Below are positions 10,465 through 18,951 of a stretch of 50,586 bases of DNA, in pieces. How positions within the stretch are numbered: position 1 is the stretch's first letter; the number at the start of each line of letters is the position of its first letter. The notes beneath the pieces are model-generated. The model saw nothing but the letters and a program-made list of their open reading frames with translations, made no database searches and was not told the DNA's origin. The stretch is from CAZJVD01 sp964549505 (GTDB taxonomy: Bacteria; Bdellovibrionota; UBA1018; CAZJVD01): assembly GCA_964549505.1 (NCBI GenBank), contig CAZJVD010000018.1, positions 1 to 50,586 on the forward strand, read 5' to 3'. Both the position numbers and the translations under genes were made by a program.

Positions 10465-10473
10465 CGAGCAAAT

Positions 10474-11940
10474 TTAGTCGACGCCGTGACTCCAACGCTT
10501 CAGAACCGGCGTGATCATCAACAAGAAGATCGCTGCTCCCACGGATACGAAGAAGATACCCATGAAAACCTCGCTATAGACGCCGAGACTTTGCACGGTC
10601 GACAGATTCGTCGCCGAATCACTCGTGTCACGCACACCTGTCAACGCTGCGATCCCACCAGCTAAGTGGTGACCAAACGAAACGGTTAAGAACCAAGCGC
10701 CCATCACTGTGGAGACGACTTTGGCCGGGGAGAGCTTGGTCACTGCGGACAAACCCACTGGCGAGATACAGAGTTCGCCCGTTGTATGGAGGAAGTACGC
10801 GAGTACCAACCAGATCAGGCCTGCGTAACCCGAGTCGCCCGCAAACTTAGATCCGATCACCATGGCTAAGAATCCCAATCCGACTTGCACGATTGCTAAA
10901 ACAAACTTCATTGGAATCGAAGGTTGACGACCCTTCGCTTGCAGACCGATCCACAGCCTTGAAAAGAACGGCGCCAAAAGAATAATGAATGCCGGATTAA
11001 AGGACTGCGAGATCGACGATGGCATGATCCACCCGAAGATGCTCCGATCGACATTCCGTTCGGCAAAAAGAATCATCGAGCTTCCCGCTTGTTCGAAGAA
11101 AGCCCAAAACGCCATGTGGAAAAACATCAATACAGCCAAGACCAACATGCGTTCACGGGCCACTTTGTCGGCAGTAAAGGCGGTGAAAAGCATCCAAATC
11201 ATGACCGCTGCGCCCACAAAATAGAGAACGCCGCCGAGATAAGCACTGTGCGAAAGGCCAGCCGCTAAGAGCGGCACAACCGCGACGCAACACAAAGCTG
11301 TGAGACTCTGATTAGAAATCCCGAGAGCACTTTTGGCCTTCAGCTTCGCTGTACTTGGCTCTAAGCCAACGTCACCGAGAATCTTTTGACCCCGAGCAAA
11401 CACGAATAGCCCGAGCACCATGCCTACGCCTGCGAGTCCAAAACCGTAGTGCCAGCCAAATTTTTCACCAATAAGACCGCAAATCAGCGGCGAAAGAAAA
11501 GCACCTAAGTTCACGCCCATGTAGAAAATCGTGAACCCGCCATCGCGGCGTGCATCACCTGGTGCGTAGAGTTTTCCAACCATCGTAGAAATATTCGGTT
11601 TGAAAAATCCGTTCCCCACACAGAGAAAACCAAGCGCACAGTAGAAAACCCATTCGACCTGAATCGCCATCAAGAAGTGTCCGATGGCCATCAAGATCCC
11701 GCCCAAGAAGACCGCGCGACGATTGCCGAGCAATCGATCCGCCATCATGCCGCCGATCACCGGCATCGCATAAACAAGCGCGCCGTAAGCGCCGTAAACA
11801 GCGTACGCTGCCTTGTCTCCGTAGAGCATTTGCTTCGTCATATAGAGGACGAGAAGAGCGCGCATGCCGTAAAAGCTGAAGCGCTCCCAAAGCTCCGAGA
11901 AAAACAGAATCGTGAGACCTTTTGGATGGGTTGTTTTCAT
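10474..11940 (-). CDS. POT/PTR family proton-dependent oligopeptide transporter
   Basis: Inner-membrane symporter of the proton-dependent oligopeptide family (MFS fold), importing di- and tripeptides. The 488-residue protein starts with the family signature ELWERFSFYGMRALLVLYM, including the ExxERFxxYG proton/peptide motif in helix 1, and has about 12-14 hydrophobic segments. A FFxPN-like motif (NGFFKPNISTMVG near 112) and GELCISPVGLSAV near 390 are further family marks. The upstream waaA stop is 12 bases away. In a protein-degrading bacterium this transporter and the M13 peptidase could form a peptide-use route, which is inference from proximity. Confidence 0.93.
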   Translation of the reverse strand: MKTTHPKGLTILFFSELWERFSFYGMRALLVLYMTKQMLYGDKAAYAVYGAYGALVYAMPVIGGMMADRLLGNRRAVFLGGILMAIGHFLMAIQVEWVFYCALGFLCVGNGFFKPNISTMVGKLYAPGDARRDGGFTIFYMGVNLGAFLSPLICGLIGEKFGWHYGFGLAGVGMVLGLFVFARGQKILGDVGLEPSTAKLKAKSALGISNQSLTALCCVAVVPLLAAGLSHSAYLGGVLYFVGAAVMIWMLFTAFTADKVARERMLVLAVLMFFHMAFWAFFEQAGSSMILFAERNVDRSIFGWIMPSSISQSFNPAFIILLAPFFSRLWIGLQAKGRQPSIPMKFVLAIVQVGLGFLAMVIGSKFAGDSGYAGLIWLVLAYFLHTTGELCISPVGLSAVTKLSPAKVVSTVMGAWFLTVSFGHHLAGGIAALTGVRDTSDSATNLSTVQSLGVYSEVFMGIFFVSVGAAIFLLMITPVLKRWSHGVD

Positions 11941-11952
11941 AAGCGACGGACG

Positions 11953-13311
11953 CTATCTTAAGACACTACGATGCGGCAACCCCCCTTCTAAATTTTTTAA
12001 GATGAGCCGCCCGAGGTCATTGCGACCCCGAAAAACCTGTTTCCGAGTTTCCCGATCCTCAGGCGCGAGCGAGGTCCGCTGACAAATCCACGCTTCGAGC
12101 TCGGTCGGAGTAGGAACCAAGGTGAGTTGCCCCATCGTCAGGAGCTCCCGCACTTCGGAAAAGAGCCGGGCGCGGTGAGGTCCGCCGGCGATAGGTAGTC
12201 CGGCGACCGCGGGTTCGATCGTGCTGTGCAACCCATGCGAAAACCCGCCTCCGACATAGGCCCAGTCCATGAAAGCGTAGAGCTCCGTTAGGCAACCCAT
12301 TTCGTCAACCAGGATCACGCGGCCGTCGGTAGCCCCATCTCCAACCGCTTGCGAGACGATCGTCGATGTTCGAAAACTCTTCAGTCCCATCGTGCGAAGA
12401 GATGCCTCGATGGACTCGATAAACCATCGATCGATCTTGTGCGGAACGATCCAAAGAGTCTGGTCATCGAGTGCCTTTCGGCCAACGGGAGAAAGGCGCG
12501 ACCAGATCGCAAGATCCTCGGGCCACACGCTGCCAAGGATTCCCCACGGACGTGCCGGCACACTTACCGGCACACTTACCGGCATACTTACCGGCATACT
12601 TACCGGCATACTTACCGGCATACTTAGACGACCCGAAACTTTTTTCACTAACTCGTGCGCGCGTCCTTGTTCATTGTTCTGACGAGCGATCACGCGTTCC
12701 CATCGCGGATCAGGAAACGCACCCACGCGCGCTTTCGGAAACCAACGCGAGAGCGTCTCTTTTCCGGTGTCGTCAAACAGAACCAGTCCCATCTCCGGAA
12801 GACCGCCAAGTAAGTCCCCAACAATGAGACGCGCGGTCTGCAGAGAAGGCCGCGCTTCGGCACCCACGATGGTGAGTGGCACATTCAGCTCACGAAGCGT
12901 GCCCCAGAGTTCGGGCCAGGCTTCATACTTTGCGGTCACAAAACCGCCTATATTTGCGCGGGAAAGCGTTCTTTTCCAGTGCCCCTCAAGCGGCGAAAAA
13001 CCATAAGCAAAGAGGGATCCCGGAAAGTCTTGTTCGATCTCTTGAACGAGATTTGTAAGTCCACGCTCGGCGGAGCGACTGAAAACGGAAACAGCGACGC
13101 CGTAGCTCGCTTCGGCCGAAGCACGCACAATGGGCCACAGTGATTCGAGTTCTCCGGCGCTGGCAGCGTGAAACCAAAGGCGCTTCGCACGCAGAGACGT
13201 GTTCGGAGTTTCGATCCAGTTCATCTCGGAACGCGCACGGAGAGTTTTTAGAAAAGGACGAGTCAGTTTAACGACAAGCTTTGCAAACAGTCGGTACAGC
13301 TCGAGCAACAT
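11953..13311 (-). CDS. waaA: 3-deoxy-D-manno-octulosonate (Kdo) transferase with an internal four-residue repeat
   Basis: Glycosyltransferase (GT30) attaching Kdo from CMP-Kdo to lipid IVA at the inner membrane; its presence implies LPS. The 452-residue protein has an N-terminal membrane-anchoring segment, the motif FHAASAGELES with the likely catalytic glutamate E54, and the C-terminal nucleotide-sugar region (YVGGGFSHGLHSTIEPAVAGLPIAGGPH). Between the two Rossmann-type halves, residues of about 229-252 consist of SMPV/SVPV repeats encoded by six 12-bp units. Kdo transferases usually have only a short linker there, so the insert is unusual but keeps the frame. How many Kdo residues are added cannot be told. 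The symbol kdtA is also in use. Confidence 0.93.
   Translation of the reverse strand: MLLELYRLFAKLVVKLTRPFLKTLRARSEMNWIETPNTSLRAKRLWFHAASAGELESLWPIVRASAEASYGVAVSVFSRSAERGLTNLVQEIEQDFPGSLFAYGFSPLEGHWKRTLSRANIGGFVTAKYEAWPELWGTLRELNVPLTIVGAEARPSLQTARLIVGDLLGGLPEMGLVLFDDTGKETLSRWFPKARVGAFPDPRWERVIARQNNEQGRAHELVKKVSGRLSMPVSMPVSMPVSMPVSVPVSVPARPWGILGSVWPEDLAIWSRLSPVGRKALDDQTLWIVPHKIDRWFIESIEASLRTMGLKSFRTSTIVSQAVGDGATDGRVILVDEMGCLTELYAFMDWAYVGGGFSHGLHSTIEPAVAGLPIAGGPHRARLFSEVRELLTMGQLTLVPTPTELEAWICQRTSLAPEDRETRKQVFRGRNDLGRLILKNLEGGLPHRSVLR
12555..12626. repeat. 12-bp tandem repeat, six units, inside waaA
   Basis: Six head-to-tail copies of CCGGCAYACTTA: the first two have C and the last four have T at the variable base. 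The four latter units are identical, as expected from recent slippage. Because the unit is a multiple of three, copy-number change adds or removes SMPV/SVPV tetrapeptides without breaking waaA. Confidence 0.95.
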
Positions 13312-13317
13312 GATCGA

Positions 13318-13599
13318 CTAAGGCTTCGGCGTTTCCGTATGGGGACTACCCAGCGGGCGCAGGTGACGAACGACACCGATCGCGTCCTTTTGATCTTTGA
13401 GACGCCAGATGATCTCGCAGTTTTGCAGATGAACCGTCGCTTCTTCGTGGACCGACGTGATGTGAACGATTCCATTTTCGAAGACCTTCACGAAAACGTC
13501 TTCGACGTACGTGCCTTCCTCGCCTGGGTAGTAGAAGAGCACGCGGGCAGCGATACCCTTCTTAATGATCCCGATCCCAGCCGAATGGGGAACGGACAT
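13318..13599 (-). CDS. Small conserved-looking protein, function unknown
   Basis: A protein of about 93 residues ending in a polar tail; 13671 is an alternative ATG giving 117 residues. I chose 13599 because the extension adds no recognisable domain and a weak TACGGA lies upstream, but neither start is certain. The core (ARVLFYYPGEEGTYVEDVFV, then VKVFENGIVHITSVHEE) is predicted to be mainly beta strands, like a small barrel. No signal peptide or cysteines appear in the short form. It is transcribed divergently from nadA and ends 6 bases before waaA starts, so it may lead the waaA transcript. I do not recognise the family. Confidence 0.55.
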   Translation of the reverse strand: MSVPHSAGIGIIKKGIAARVLFYYPGEEGTYVEDVFVKVFENGIVHITSVHEEATVHLQNCEIIWRLKDQKDAIGVVRHLRPLGSPHTETPKP

Positions 13600-13678
13600 A
13601 TTCCGTAAGATATTTATGAATCGACGCACGCACCACTCATAACACGCCAGGCCCAAATCAGGAGCCACCATTTCGACT

Positions 13679-13766
13679 GAAGACGCTATGCATCCACGAA
13701 AGGTGGTCCGCGCATTGACACCTAGCGGCGCGCGAAGACGCCATGCATCCACAAAAGGTGGTCCGC
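13679..13766. promoter_or_regulatory. Duplicated palindromic site upstream of nadA
   Basis: A 33-base block occurs twice, at 13679-13711 and 13734-13766, in direct orientation with a 55-base period and only two differences. Each copy contains a CCAC-N5-GTGG palindrome, and the flanks ATGC and GCAT extend the symmetry in the second copy. A TTGACA hexamer (13715-13720) lies between the copies, though no good -10 follows it. The second copy ends 16 bases before the nadA ATG. The arrangement looks like paired operators in the divergent control region of nadA and the small minus-strand gene; the binding protein is unknown. Confidence 0.5.
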
Positions 13767-13782
13767 ATGTTAGAAACGGTTC

Positions 13783-14706
13783 ATGGCTGACTTGTTTCGG
13801 GAAATCGACCGCCTCAAGCGCGAAAAAAATGCGGTGGTCGTTGCCCATTATTATCAAGATCCCGATGTTCAGGACGTTGCCGATTTCGTCGGCGATAGCC
13901 TCGAGCTCGCGCGCTACTGTCAGAAAACCGAAGCGCGCCTCATTGTTTTTGCCGGTGTTCATTTCATGGCGGAAGGAGCTTCGATCCTCAATCCTTCAAA
14001 AAAAGTGGTGCTACCGGACCTGCGCGCCGGCTGTTCTCTCGCCGACAGCTGTCCTCCTGAAAAGTTTCGGGAGTTTAAAAAGAAGTATCCCGATCACTTT
14101 GTCATGACCTACATCAATTGCTCCGCAGAGATCAAAGCCGAGAGCGATGTGATCTGCACGAGTTCAAACGCGCTCAAACTTTTGCAGAAAATTCCGAAAG
14201 ACAAGCCCGTGATCTTTGCGCCGGATCGCAACCTCGGACATTATCTGGAAACTCAGTCCGGTCGATCGATGGTGCTTTGGCAGGGCGCCTGCATCGTGCA
14301 CGAAACATTTTCTGAAAAGAAACTTCTCGAAACCAAAGCCGCACACCCGCAGGCCGAGGTGATCGCACATCCCGAATGCGAACCGTGGATGCTCGAACAA
14401 GCCGACTTTGTTGGCAGCACTTCTCAGCTCATACGCCATGTGACTGAGTCACCAAAAAAATCGTTCATTGTCGCAACCGAAGCGGGGATCTTACATGCCA
14501 TCAAGAAACGCGCACCCGGAAAGGAGCTGATTCCTGCGCCACCCCGGCACGCTTGCAACTGCAACGAGTGCCCTTTCATGAAGCTCAACACACTCGAAAA
14601 AGTCTACGTCGCCCTTCGCGATGAGACTCCAGAAGTAAAAGTCGCAGAACCGCTGCGCGTTCGCGCCCTCAAGCCACTTGAAAAAATGTTAGAGTGGTCG
14701 GCGTGA
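13783..14706 (+). CDS. nadA: Quinolinate synthase
   Basis: Condenses iminoaspartate and dihydroxyacetone phosphate to quinolinate in de novo NAD synthesis, using an oxygen-sensitive [4Fe-4S] cluster. The 307-residue protein has the three cluster cysteines expected for the family: C84 in RAGCSLADSC, C170 in WQGACIVHE and C263 in NECPFMKLN. The start (AVVVAHYYQDPDVQDVADFVGDS) is a family hallmark. nadB and nadC are not in the window. The stop overlaps the following gene, and the duplicated palindromes at 13679-13766 probably control it. Confidence 0.96.
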   Translation: MADLFREIDRLKREKNAVVVAHYYQDPDVQDVADFVGDSLELARYCQKTEARLIVFAGVHFMAEGASILNPSKKVVLPDLRAGCSLADSCPPEKFREFKKKYPDHFVMTYINCSAEIKAESDVICTSSNALKLLQKIPKDKPVIFAPDRNLGHYLETQSGRSMVLWQGACIVHETFSEKKLLETKAAHPQAEVIAHPECEPWMLEQADFVGSTSQLIRHVTESPKKSFIVATEAGILHAIKKRAPGKELIPAPPRHACNCNECPFMKLNTLEKVYVALRDETPEVKVAEPLRVRALKPLEKMLEWSA

Positions 14707-15401
14707 AACGAACTCCACCCCCAAACCCAAACTGGAAGCCCGGCGAGATTGTCTCGGTACCTTTCGATGGACACGAGAGTCTTGATCCGGAAACTATGGA
14801 CGTGAGCAGTGTCCATCGTCTGATGATCAGCTCGGTCGTTCCACGTCCGATTGCGTTCGTGTCAACGGTCAGCAAAGCAGGCGTCGTCAATCTCGCGCCG
14901 TTCAGTTACTTCAATGCTGTCGCCTCCAAGCCGCCTTCTGTACTTTTCGTAGTGGCCGCAAACCCGCACCCGCGCCCGCCCCATGGCGAATCAAAAGACA
15001 CCTTGGTGAACGTTCGCGAAACAGGCGAGTTTGTCGTCAATATCTCGAGCAGCTGGTTTGCCGAAGCCTTGAACTTCACGTCCGCGGAGTTTGACTATGG
15101 CGTCGACGAGATGGCGCGCGCGGGCCTCACCGCTCAGCGCTCGGACATCGTGAAGCCTCCACGTGTTGCCGAAAGCGCCATTCAGATGGAATGCAAACTC
15201 TCAAAACTGGTGCCCATCGGAGCTGGCGGACCTGGCTCCACGACGATTGTCATCGGTGAGATCGTGCGATTTCATATTGCTAATGGCTTTGCAGAAAACG
15301 GCGTCGTTTCGATTGAGAAACTGAACCCGATCAGCCGATTGGGCGGAATATCGTACGGACACGTCGACCAGGTTTTTGAATTGCCTAGACCCAAGGCCTG
15401 A
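14694..15401 (+). CDS. Flavin reductase-like / DIM6-NTAB family FMN-binding protein
   Basis: A 235-residue split-barrel protein of the flavin reductase-like group. Typical features are SSVVPRPIAFVSTVSKAGVVNLAPFSYFNAVASKPPSVLFV, the FMN-binding strand-loop region, and NVRETGEFVVNI further on. Members bind FMN and either reduce it for a partner oxygenase or have unknown redox roles. The start is GTG at 14694, overlapping the end of nadA by 13 bases; GTG at 14703 is an alternative. The next gene, hmgA, follows by 15 bases, so the three genes are likely one operon. A role in aromatic-compound oxidation is suggested only by that neighbour. Confidence 0.85.
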   Translation: MVGVKRTPPPNPNWKPGEIVSVPFDGHESLDPETMDVSSVHRLMISSVVPRPIAFVSTVSKAGVVNLAPFSYFNAVASKPPSVLFVVAANPHPRPPHGESKDTLVNVRETGEFVVNISSSWFAEALNFTSAEFDYGVDEMARAGLTAQRSDIVKPPRVAESAIQMECKLSKLVPIGAGGPGSTTIVIGEIVRFHIANGFAENGVVSIEKLNPISRLGGISYGHVDQVFELPRPKA

Positions 15402-15416
15402 CATAATCCAAAATCC

Positions 15417-16739
15417 ATGAAACCGAGTACGAAAATGCAATCCGGGTTTGGAAATCACTTCTCCACCGAGGCTCTGCCCAACACGCTCCCGCATGGGCAG
15501 AACTCTCCGCAGCGCGCGCCACGCGGACTCTATGCCGAACAACTCACGGGTACGGCGTTTACAGCTCCGAGACACACTAATCAGCGCAGCTGGCTCTATC
15601 GGATTCAGCCGTCGGTCACCCACGGTCTTTTCGAACGAAGCCCAGCTGGCTCGGTTGGAAAACACTGGTCGACGCCTCCACTGTCACCGGAAGCACGCGT
15701 CGCACTCGCCTCGCCCAATCCGATGCGCTGGGATCCGATCGCGATGCCATCACAGCCGACGGATTTCATCGAAGGTGTCACCACAGTTCTAGTCGCTGGC
15801 GATGCGCTCACGCTACGTGGACTCGGCGTTCATCTGTACGCAGCCAATCGTTCGATGAAAGATCGTTTTTTTTACAATGCCGACGGAGAGCTTCTCATCG
15901 TTCCCCAAGAAGGATCACTTCTGATCAAAACCGAACTCGGTGTGATGAGTGTCGACCCCGGTGAAATCGCGTGCGTCCCCCGCGGAGTAAAGTTTTACGT
16001 TGAGCTTCCTGATTCAAAACCCGTTCGCGGTTACATCGCTGAAAATTTTGGAGCTGCCTTTCGTCTTCCTGATCTCGGTCCGATCGGCGCTAACGGTCTT
16101 GCTAACCCACGCGACTTTCTCTCACCGGTCGCCGCCTTTGAGGAACGAAAGGGCTCTTTTGAAATCGTCACTAAAGCCCAGGGAACGTTTTGGTCGAGTG
16201 CGGTTGATCACTCCCCGCTTGACGTCGTCGCGTGGCATGGCAACTATGCTCCGTACAAATACGATTTGCGTCTTTTCAACACGATCGGCTCGACGAGCTT
16301 TGATCATCCGGATCCGTCGATCTTGACGGTGCTGACGTCAGCTTCTGAAATTCCGGGTGTGGCCAACTGTGATTTTGTCGTCTTTGGCGACCGTTGGCTC
16401 GTGCAGGAGAATACGTTTCGACCGCCCTACTTTCACCGCAACTGTATGAGCGAGTTCATGGGCAATATTTACGGAACGTACGATGCGAAAGAGCGCGGTT
16501 TTGTCCCCGGCGGCGGCAGTCTTCATAACTGCATGTCCGCGCACGGACCCGAAACTGCTGTCTTTAAAAAAGCATCGGAAGCCGATCTCAAGCCGCAGCA
16601 CCTTAAGGGTTCGCTCGCGTTCATGTTTGAAACGCGTTACCCCTACCTTCCAACGGAGTTTGCGCTCAAGAGTCCTTCGCTTCAGCGCGATTATATCGAC
16701 AATTGGAAAGGGCTCGGTCCACAGTTTTCCCGCTCGTGA
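15417..16739 (+). CDS. hmgA: Homogentisate 1,2-dioxygenase
   Basis: Non-haem Fe(II) dioxygenase opening the ring of homogentisate to maleylacetoacetate in tyrosine and phenylalanine breakdown. The 440-residue length is standard. The N-terminus (SGFGNHFSTEALPNTLPHGQNSPQ) is diagnostic. Iron ligands fit the spacing known from the human enzyme: H340 in YFHRN, E346 in SEFMG and H376 in SAHGPE. The next pathway enzymes (maleylacetoacetate isomerase, fumarylacetoacetase) and 4-hydroxyphenylpyruvate dioxygenase are absent from the window, so they must lie elsewhere if the route is complete. Confidence 0.96.
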   Translation: MKPSTKMQSGFGNHFSTEALPNTLPHGQNSPQRAPRGLYAEQLTGTAFTAPRHTNQRSWLYRIQPSVTHGLFERSPAGSVGKHWSTPPLSPEARVALASPNPMRWDPIAMPSQPTDFIEGVTTVLVAGDALTLRGLGVHLYAANRSMKDRFFYNADGELLIVPQEGSLLIKTELGVMSVDPGEIACVPRGVKFYVELPDSKPVRGYIAENFGAAFRLPDLGPIGANGLANPRDFLSPVAAFEERKGSFEIVTKAQGTFWSSAVDHSPLDVVAWHGNYAPYKYDLRLFNTIGSTSFDHPDPSILTVLTSASEIPGVANCDFVVFGDRWLVQENTFRPPYFHRNCMSEFMGNIYGTYDAKERGFVPGGGSLHNCMSAHGPETAVFKKASEADLKPQHLKGSLAFMFETRYPYLPTEFALKSPSLQRDYIDNWKGLGPQFSRS

Positions 16740-16755
16740 TGTCCACCGCCATGAT

Positions 16756-16771
16756 GTCATGACGTCATGAC
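16756..16771. promoter_or_regulatory. Perfect 16-bp palindrome between hmgA and the next gene
   Basis: GTCATGACGTCATGAC is its own reverse complement and is made of two copies of the 8-base palindrome GTCATGAC. A third GTCAT follows at 16790-16794. It sits 16 bases after hmgA and 42 before the next GTG. There is no T-run, so an operator is likelier than a terminator. A TTGACG (16778-16783) and TAGTAC (16802-16807) 18 bases apart could form a weak promoter beside it. Confidence 0.4.
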
Positions 16772-16813
16772 GCCAATTTGACGCCTAATGTCATTATGTG
16801 TTAGTACGAGCAC

Positions 16814-17914
16814 GTGGCAACGAGCCGGTCTCGAGTCCTTTGGGGCTTACTCTTAGTAATGTGGGCAACCCCGAACTCTGCGGATGCGGGACTCTGGTTC
16901 CTGAAGCGCAGCTGCGCGCAGGCGATCGCTCCGGAAATCCTCGATCCCCTCGCTAAGGTCCAGAGACTTTACGCAGAAACCCTTGCGGCCACCGTCCTGC
17001 CGAACGATCTCTCTCGTAAACCCGGTACCCTCGAAAAAATCGCAAAGATTGCGCGTATAAAGAGAGGGCCGCTCACCCCCTACGAAGCACTCGAGCTGAT
17101 ACGACTGTCCATCTACTTTTCGAACGACCCCGGGCGCATCAACCAAAACGGATATGGAAACCGTGTCGTGGCATTCCTCAAGCGCGACATCGAAGCGGAT
17201 GTTTCGGCAACGATCTTGAGGACGGTTTTTGCTTCGCCGGAAACCCGGCGCGCACTTGCCGAACGTCTCGGTTTCTCGGAAACAGAACTCGAAAAAGCAT
17301 TCGACGCCATCACGCTTCGCACCTCCCGTGGAAAGGTGCTTTTCCAGGCCACAAAGGCCCTTTTCTTCAACACGATTCTTTTCAAACTTGGCTTCATACC
17401 CATCTATTGGCCCATCTATTGGCCCGCGCTTCGAATCGACCATTTACAGAAGCTCGACGACTTACCCCTGCTGGGCGGCGACACATTTGCGATTGAACGA
17501 CTGATTCGAGACCTCATGCCACGAAACCTTCGTTTTCATGAGGAATACCGCACCACTCGACGTCTCGCGATCACCGCGATGCTAGGCCTCGCCGTGACGG
17601 TCGTCGCGACCTCCGCGCTCTCCCCTCGCGAGACCTACGAACGCCTTCAGAACAAGATTCAAACCGCTTGGGGTTGGGAACGACTCATGATCGGATTGGG
17701 CATGTCGACGACCGAGGACATGCGACAGCACGAACACGATCACTACACACCGAGCGCCGTCATTGAAGAGCAGTTGCAGATGTGGCTGGACAGCTTTGAC
17801 CTGCCTCCTTCAATCGAAGAAGTTGAAAAACAACGAGCGCTCTTCGAGGATCAAGAACGGCGCGATATGCTGCGTGTATTTGACGAGGCGCCGGAGCAGA
17901 CCACACCCCGGTAA
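16814..17914 (+). CDS. Exported/membrane protein of unknown function
   Basis: A 366-residue protein with a signal peptide (hydrophobic 8-20, probable cleavage after NSADA) and one strong transmembrane segment near 256-270 (ITAMLGLAVTVVATSALS). The region between is helical and rich in charged residues; a hydrophobic patch near 185-205 contains the duplicated IYWPIYWP. The C-terminal 100 residues are acidic and charged with a HEHDH cluster that might bind metal. No family is recognised. The GTG start has no ribosome binding site, and a weak upstream promoter would start transcription almost at the GTG, so a leaderless mRNA or a different start is possible. Confidence 0.75.
   Translation: MATSRSRVLWGLLLVMWATPNSADAGLWFLKRSCAQAIAPEILDPLAKVQRLYAETLAATVLPNDLSRKPGTLEKIAKIARIKRGPLTPYEALELIRLSIYFSNDPGRINQNGYGNRVVAFLKRDIEADVSATILRTVFASPETRRALAERLGFSETELEKAFDAITLRTSRGKVLFQATKALFFNTILFKLGFIPIYWPIYWPALRIDHLQKLDDLPLLGGDTFAIERLIRDLMPRNLRFHEEYRTTRRLAITAMLGLAVTVVATSALSPRETYERLQNKIQTAWGWERLMIGLGMSTTEDMRQHEHDHYTPSAVIEEQLQMWLDSFDLPPSIEEVEKQRALFEDQERRDMLRVFDEAPEQTTPR
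17399..17422. repeat. 12-bp perfect tandem duplication inside the coding region
   Basis: CCCATCTATTGG occurs twice in succession and encodes the doubled IYWP in the 16814-17914 protein. The unit length keeps the frame, as with the repeats in waaA. Confidence 0.9.
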
Positions 17915-17943
17915 CACCCGTACCGACACCCTCTCTCGGTGAC

Positions 17944-17972
17944 TTGACGCACTGAATCCTGGGTGCTAGATC
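17944..17972 (+). promoter_or_regulatory. Candidate sigma70 promoter for the tandem paralogue genes
   Basis: TTGACG (17944-17949), a 17-base spacer and TAGATC (17967-17972) resemble a sigma70 promoter. Transcription would begin near 17979, leaving a leader of about 37 bases with AAAGGG before the ATG at 18016. It lies in the 101-base gap after the preceding gene. Confidence 0.45.
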
Positions 17973-18015
17973 CGCAACCTACGGACTTCGTTAATCGAAT
18001 AGGTAAAGGGTACAT

Positions 18016-18894
18016 ATGCGCAGTTTTTTCATAAGCGGTTTCGCTCACGTTTTCGCCCAGGTGTTAACGGCGATCGCGACACTTCAGATCGGTCTGGCGC
18101 CAGCCGCGCGCGCGACTGCTGATACTCCTCCTCCGCTTCCAACACAGACCGAGTTCCAAGAACAGATCTCTCACGACTTTGGCGCCGCTCAAAAGGACGG
18201 CTGGGATTTTTTTTCGATCGATGGAAAGCCCACGGGCGTTACGAGCATTCTGGACTCGGTAATCGCGACACGAGGTCTGATTTTTCTTTCGCCCGTACTC
18301 GACGGGATCGACGCACGTTTACCCATTCGCGCTGACATCAAAGCAGCGACGGCCGAGTCCCTGAAGATTCGAATCGCGGTTCTCGATCGCGCCTTCAAGC
18401 AAGAGCTATCGATACGAACGCTGACCTTGTCGACCGCGGATCAGAAAACTCCTGAGGCCATGAAACTCCGCTTTGAGCGCGCGATCGGCTCCATGTCGGA
18501 TGAAGTCGTTCTGAAACGCTCTCTTCTTGCACGAAATTCGGTAAGCGGAAAATCCATCAGCAGTCTCTTGAGTGGCTTTTTTATCCCCAGCGCGCACGCT
18601 GATGACGCCCCTACGAACCACGACGAGATGCGCAGCCTGGCGGCCCGGTCGCTCCGTACCGTAGCAAAGACGGCGCTCAGTATCGCGATTGTAATGTTCG
18701 CACTTGGCTTTTTGGCACTTTATACCAATGGTCCCAACATTCTTACGAAAGTAACAGCGGCAGGCGAAAAACCCTCTGCATTGACATGGGTCCTGTTCGG
18801 TTGCGTCGCCTTTTGGGGTTTCGGAATGTTCGCGAGCGGCTTGTTTGAAGATCATTATCGACTCACAGAAATGACACTTCAACGTAAGCGCTAA
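18016..18894 (+). CDS. Exported membrane protein, first of two tandem paralogues
   Basis: A 292-residue protein of an unrecognised family. It has an N-terminal signal-like segment (about 5-30, ending PAARA), a soluble middle part and two C-terminal hydrophobic segments (about 217-235 and 254-273). The middle part aligns closely with the next gene: AQKDGWDFFSIDGK, GLIFLSPVLDGIDARLPI, RIAVLDRAFKQ, STADQKTPEAMKLRF and DEVVLKRSL all have counterparts. Before the membrane segments both proteins have a short hydrophobic patch ending in a signal-peptidase-like site (IPSAHAD here). Start ATG follows AAAGGG. Function is unknown; a periplasmic domain tethered to the inner membrane is the simplest topology. 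Confidence 0.8.
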   Translation: MRSFFISGFAHVFAQVLTAIATLQIGLAPAARATADTPPPLPTQTEFQEQISHDFGAAQKDGWDFFSIDGKPTGVTSILDSVIATRGLIFLSPVLDGIDARLPIRADIKAATAESLKIRIAVLDRAFKQELSIRTLTLSTADQKTPEAMKLRFERAIGSMSDEVVLKRSLLARNSVSGKSISSLLSGFFIPSAHADDAPTNHDEMRSLAARSLRTVAKTALSIAIVMFALGFLALYTNGPNILTKVTAAGEKPSALTWVLFGCVAFWGFGMFASGLFEDHYRLTEMTLQRKR

Positions 18895-18951
18895 CGTGAG
18901 CCCCGCATACGCCCAACATATACGGTGACTTCGCATTTAAAAGGAAAGAAG

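Noticed and set aside
12555..12626. Regular short repeats considered as a CRISPR array
   Set aside because: Units are contiguous 12-mers without spacers and lie in frame within waaA.
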